A stretch of DNA of 64,000 nucleotides from Streptomyces sp. NBC_00442. Lineage in GTDB: Bacteria > Actinomycetota > Actinomycetes > Streptomycetales > Streptomycetaceae. Shown here piece by piece: positions 63,719 to 64,000 of this stretch (position 1 is its first letter; each line of letters opens with the position of its first letter). The notes beneath the pieces were generated by a model, which had not been told where the DNA came from, did not search any database, and saw nothing but the letters and a program-made list of their open reading frames with translations. The stretch lies in contig NZ_CP107918.1 of assembly GCF_036014195.1 (NCBI RefSeq), positions 2,790,001 to 2,854,000 on the forward strand, in the 5' to 3' direction. The translations under genes were made by a program, and so were the position numbers.

Positions 63719-64000
63719 TCACACGTAGTCCTCCAGCCGGGCCACGGCGTACCCCTTGTCCGTGACCACCTTCATGACCTGGCGGACCATGTCGGCCATG
63801 GTCCCGTTCCAGTCCGCGTGTCCGCGGAAGTGGGTCAGGATGATGTCGCCGGGGTGCAGGTCGCGGTCCCACTCGCGCCACTCCATGTGGTCGGTGAACG
63901 CCTCTTCCGCCCACAGGGGGGCGGCCGTGATCCCGCACGACTTGGCGGCCTTGAGGGTGTCCTCGTTGTAGTTCCCGTACGGCGGCCGCAGCAGCCGGGG
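63719..64000 (-). CDS. NodB-domain polysaccharide deacetylase (partial, C-terminal part)
   Basis: The last 93 residues are visible; the gene begins beyond the window. They include LRPPYGNYNEDTLKAAKSCG, LHPGDIILTHFRGHADW and the tail GYAVARLEDYV, and they align with the end of the neighbouring deacetylase, so the two are paralogues. The gap between them is 19 bases, suggesting an operon. Catalytic motifs one and two lie outside the window. Confidence 0.85.
   Translation of the reverse strand, partial: PRLLRPPYGNYNEDTLKAAKSCGITAAPLWAEEAFTDHMEWREWDRDLHPGDIILTHFRGHADWNGTMADMVRQVMKVVTDKGYAVARLEDYV

Overview
The window is about 70 percent G+C. It has Streptomyces-style start regions (many GTG starts, purine-rich ribosome sites, several leaderless starts) and carries bldM and whiD, so it is chromosomal DNA of a Streptomyces or very close relative. 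From memory, the gene order matches the S. coelicolor core chromosome from about SCO4800 (icmB) to SCO4760 (groES) in reverse. I see no rRNA, tRNA, CRISPR array, insertion sequence or prophage.

Left part (1-27.8 kb): the end of a probable SWIM-domain gene, a DUF5691 gene, icmB, a lipase, an M23 peptidase, pcrA, an NlpC/P60 peptidase, two paralogous membrane esterases, a LiaFSR-like three-part envelope-stress system (PspC/LiaF-like protein, PspC histidine kinase, LuxR-type regulator), a DoxX protein, a TerD protein, guaA, chorismate mutase behind a Phe/Tyr-rich leader peptide and terminator, a GMC oxidoreductase with a ferredoxin-like cysteine cluster, and a succinate-semialdehyde dehydrogenase.

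Middle (27.9-44.2 kb): five co-oriented Ser/Thr kinase genes. Four have intact catalytic motifs. The fifth lacks all of them and has its kinase fold split by a long disordered insert. All five end in a similar extracytoplasmic domain. glpD, a nucleotide-sugar dehydrogenase homologue without its catalytic cysteine, and a small membrane protein follow.

Right part (44.2-64 kb): an ancient actinobacterial block of guaB3, guaB, an ECF sigma factor, bldM, whiD, groEL1 and groES. About 10.9 kb is placed between whiD and groEL1: LysR, MOSC and SDR genes, then a probable uronide utilisation locus (DUF2264/GH154 hydrolase, DeoR-LacI hybrid regulator, ABC importer, 2-hydroxyacid dehydrogenase) with matching TGATCGAA operators. 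Two NodB-type deacetylases close the window.

The most unexpected pattern is that many genes, of unrelated function and on both strands, end in short tandem duplications that span or abut the stop codon, several of them in frame and copying the stop.
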